From Methanomassiliicoccaceae archaeon UBA480 (lineage in GTDB: Archaea > Thermoplasmatota > Thermoplasmata > Methanomassiliicoccales > Methanomethylophilaceae), in NCBI GenBank assembly GCA_002506425.1, contig DAXO01000020.1, positions 14,903-20,568 of the forward strand: DNA of 5,666 nucleotides. The letters are read 5' to 3'. Shown piece by piece: positions 4,932-5,666 of the stretch. The translations under genes and the position numbers were made by a program. The notes below the pieces were generated by a model. The model worked only from the letters and a program-made list of their open reading frames with translations. It was not told where the DNA came from and searched no databases. The first letter of the stretch is position 1; the number at the start of each line of letters is the position of its first letter.

Positions 4932-5666
4932 ATGAATGGGACCAACAAGGCGATCGTGGGGGTCGTCTTCGGGATTGCACTCTTATTTGCGGCTCTGACG
5001 TTCGTGTGCACGGCCATGTCCGTGCTCGACGGCGGTGCCGCGACGATAGTCCTCTTCGCCCCACACGGAGGGGAGATCGGCATCGATCTGGCGGACGTGT
5101 CCGGCATCGAGGATGTCATAGGCCTCTATGCGGACTTCCTCGGGATATTCGGGGATGACAAGACGATCACGCTCGCTCTGGAAGCGGTGGGATTCGTTCT
5201 CGCCGTCGCTGGAATGCTCACTCCGTGGGCTATGAACGTCAAAGGGAAGGAGAATCCCGCGCAGTATCTCTGGACGCAGAGGCCCGGCGCGACTGTCCGC
5301 TCCATCTTCGCTCCGTGGGGGCTCATCGGGGCCGCCTGGTCCAAGAGCAAGCCGCTCGTGATAGTTCCCGTGATCCTGCTGCCTCTCTATGCGCTGTGGT
5401 CGATCCTTCTGACGATCCTGCTGATCGTGCCTTTCCTCCTTGTGAAGGCCGTCATCGGCGGGAAGATACGCTCCGCTGCGAAAAGGGATGCCAAGTCGCG
5501 CCCTTCCAAGGAAAGCTTTTCCGTCTGTCCGAAATGCAAGCGCAACTTCGAGAAGCCCAAGGTCAAGTGCAAATGCGGCCTGATCCTCGACTATCCGGTT
5601 CCCAATGAGTACGGATACAAGGTGCATGTGTGCAACAACGGCCATGAGATGCCCTGCGTGGCCGGG
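4932..5666 (+). CDS. membrane protein with zinc-ribbon motif, 3'-truncated by the window edge
   Basis: The frame opens at the ATG at 4932 and runs 245 codons to the last base with no stop, so the gene continues outside. A first hydrophobic span covers about residues 7-29. A moderately acidic stretch (30-77) may lie outside the cell. A second span covers about 79-100. A 40-residue connector with two aromatic APW/AAW patches leads to a long span at about 141-172, and then a basic, presumably cytoplasmic linker (179-193). Next come CPKC (199-202) and CKC (213-215), a four-cysteine zinc ribbon, and VCNNGHEMPC (233-242), which could form a second metal site. The ribbon plus the YGYKVHVCNNGHEMPC-like tail recalls the region before the GTPase domain of some TRAFAC-type prokaryotic GTPases, from memory only; that domain would lie outside the window. 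An overlapping ATG at 4936 is in another frame. Existence of the gene is well supported, function is not. Confidence 0.8.
   Translation, partial: MNGTNKAIVGVVFGIALLFAALTFVCTAMSVLDGGAATIVLFAPHGGEIGIDLADVSGIEDVIGLYADFLGIFGDDKTITLALEAVGFVLAVAGMLTPWAMNVKGKENPAQYLWTQRPGATVRSIFAPWGLIGAAWSKSKPLVIVPVILLPLYALWSILLTILLIVPFLLVKAVIGGKIRSAAKRDAKSRPSKESFSVCPKCKRNFEKPKVKCKCGLILDYPVPNEYGYKVHVCNNGHEMPCVAG

Noticed and set aside
4436..5119. 227-codon minus-strand frame across the metY end and the next gene start
   Set aside because: It crosses the hairpin and promoter region and is antisense to two supported genes.
4983..5645. 220-codon minus-strand frame opposite the membrane/zinc-ribbon gene
   Set aside because: The plus-strand frame has coherent membrane spans and a Cys motif; the minus-strand translation is Arg/Asp/His-rich without structure.

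Overview
The window looks archaeal, and I think it most likely comes from a euryarchaeon of the Thermoplasmata/Methanomassiliicoccales type (inference, not proven). The grounds are GC-rich codons with AGG for Arg and ATC/ATA for Ile, TATA-like boxes about 26-33 nt before start codons with almost no Shine-Dalgarno sequences (leaderless transcripts), single genes with short spacers, and a gene set typical of anaerobes (flavodoxin-ferredoxin fusion, O-acetylhomoserine sulfhydrylase, queuosine-precursor transporter). All five stop codons seen are TGA.

Layout. Bases 1-564 (+) hold the 3' part of an EFR1-type flavodoxin/2x[4Fe-4S] protein. It converges with, and overlaps by 8 bp, a minus-strand isochorismatase-family hydrolase (557-1087). 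A 92-bp divergent spacer with one AT-rich core leads to a VUT/YhhQ queuosine-precursor transporter (1180-1860, +). Next is an unrecognised 505-residue protein (1932-3449, +) that I read as three diverged copies of one beta-rich unit, with an acidic insert before the third. Then comes metY (3512-4846, +), preceded by the clearest TATA box in the window and followed by a GC-rich hairpin. The window ends inside a membrane protein (4932 onwards, +) with three predicted membrane spans, a four-Cys zinc ribbon and a second Cys/His motif. It has no stop codon before the edge.

The genes do not form one pathway. Each plus-strand gene from 1180 onward seems to have its own promoter, so this is a run of single-gene units: redox, a small hydrolase, tRNA-modification precursor uptake and homocysteine synthesis, plus two uncharacterised proteins. 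The two uncharacterised genes are the most interesting part: the triplicated protein, and the truncated membrane/zinc-ribbon protein, which may continue into a GTPase domain beyond the window. No tRNA, rRNA, CRISPR array, insertion sequence or attachment site was seen. No stretch over 300 bases lacks a gene.
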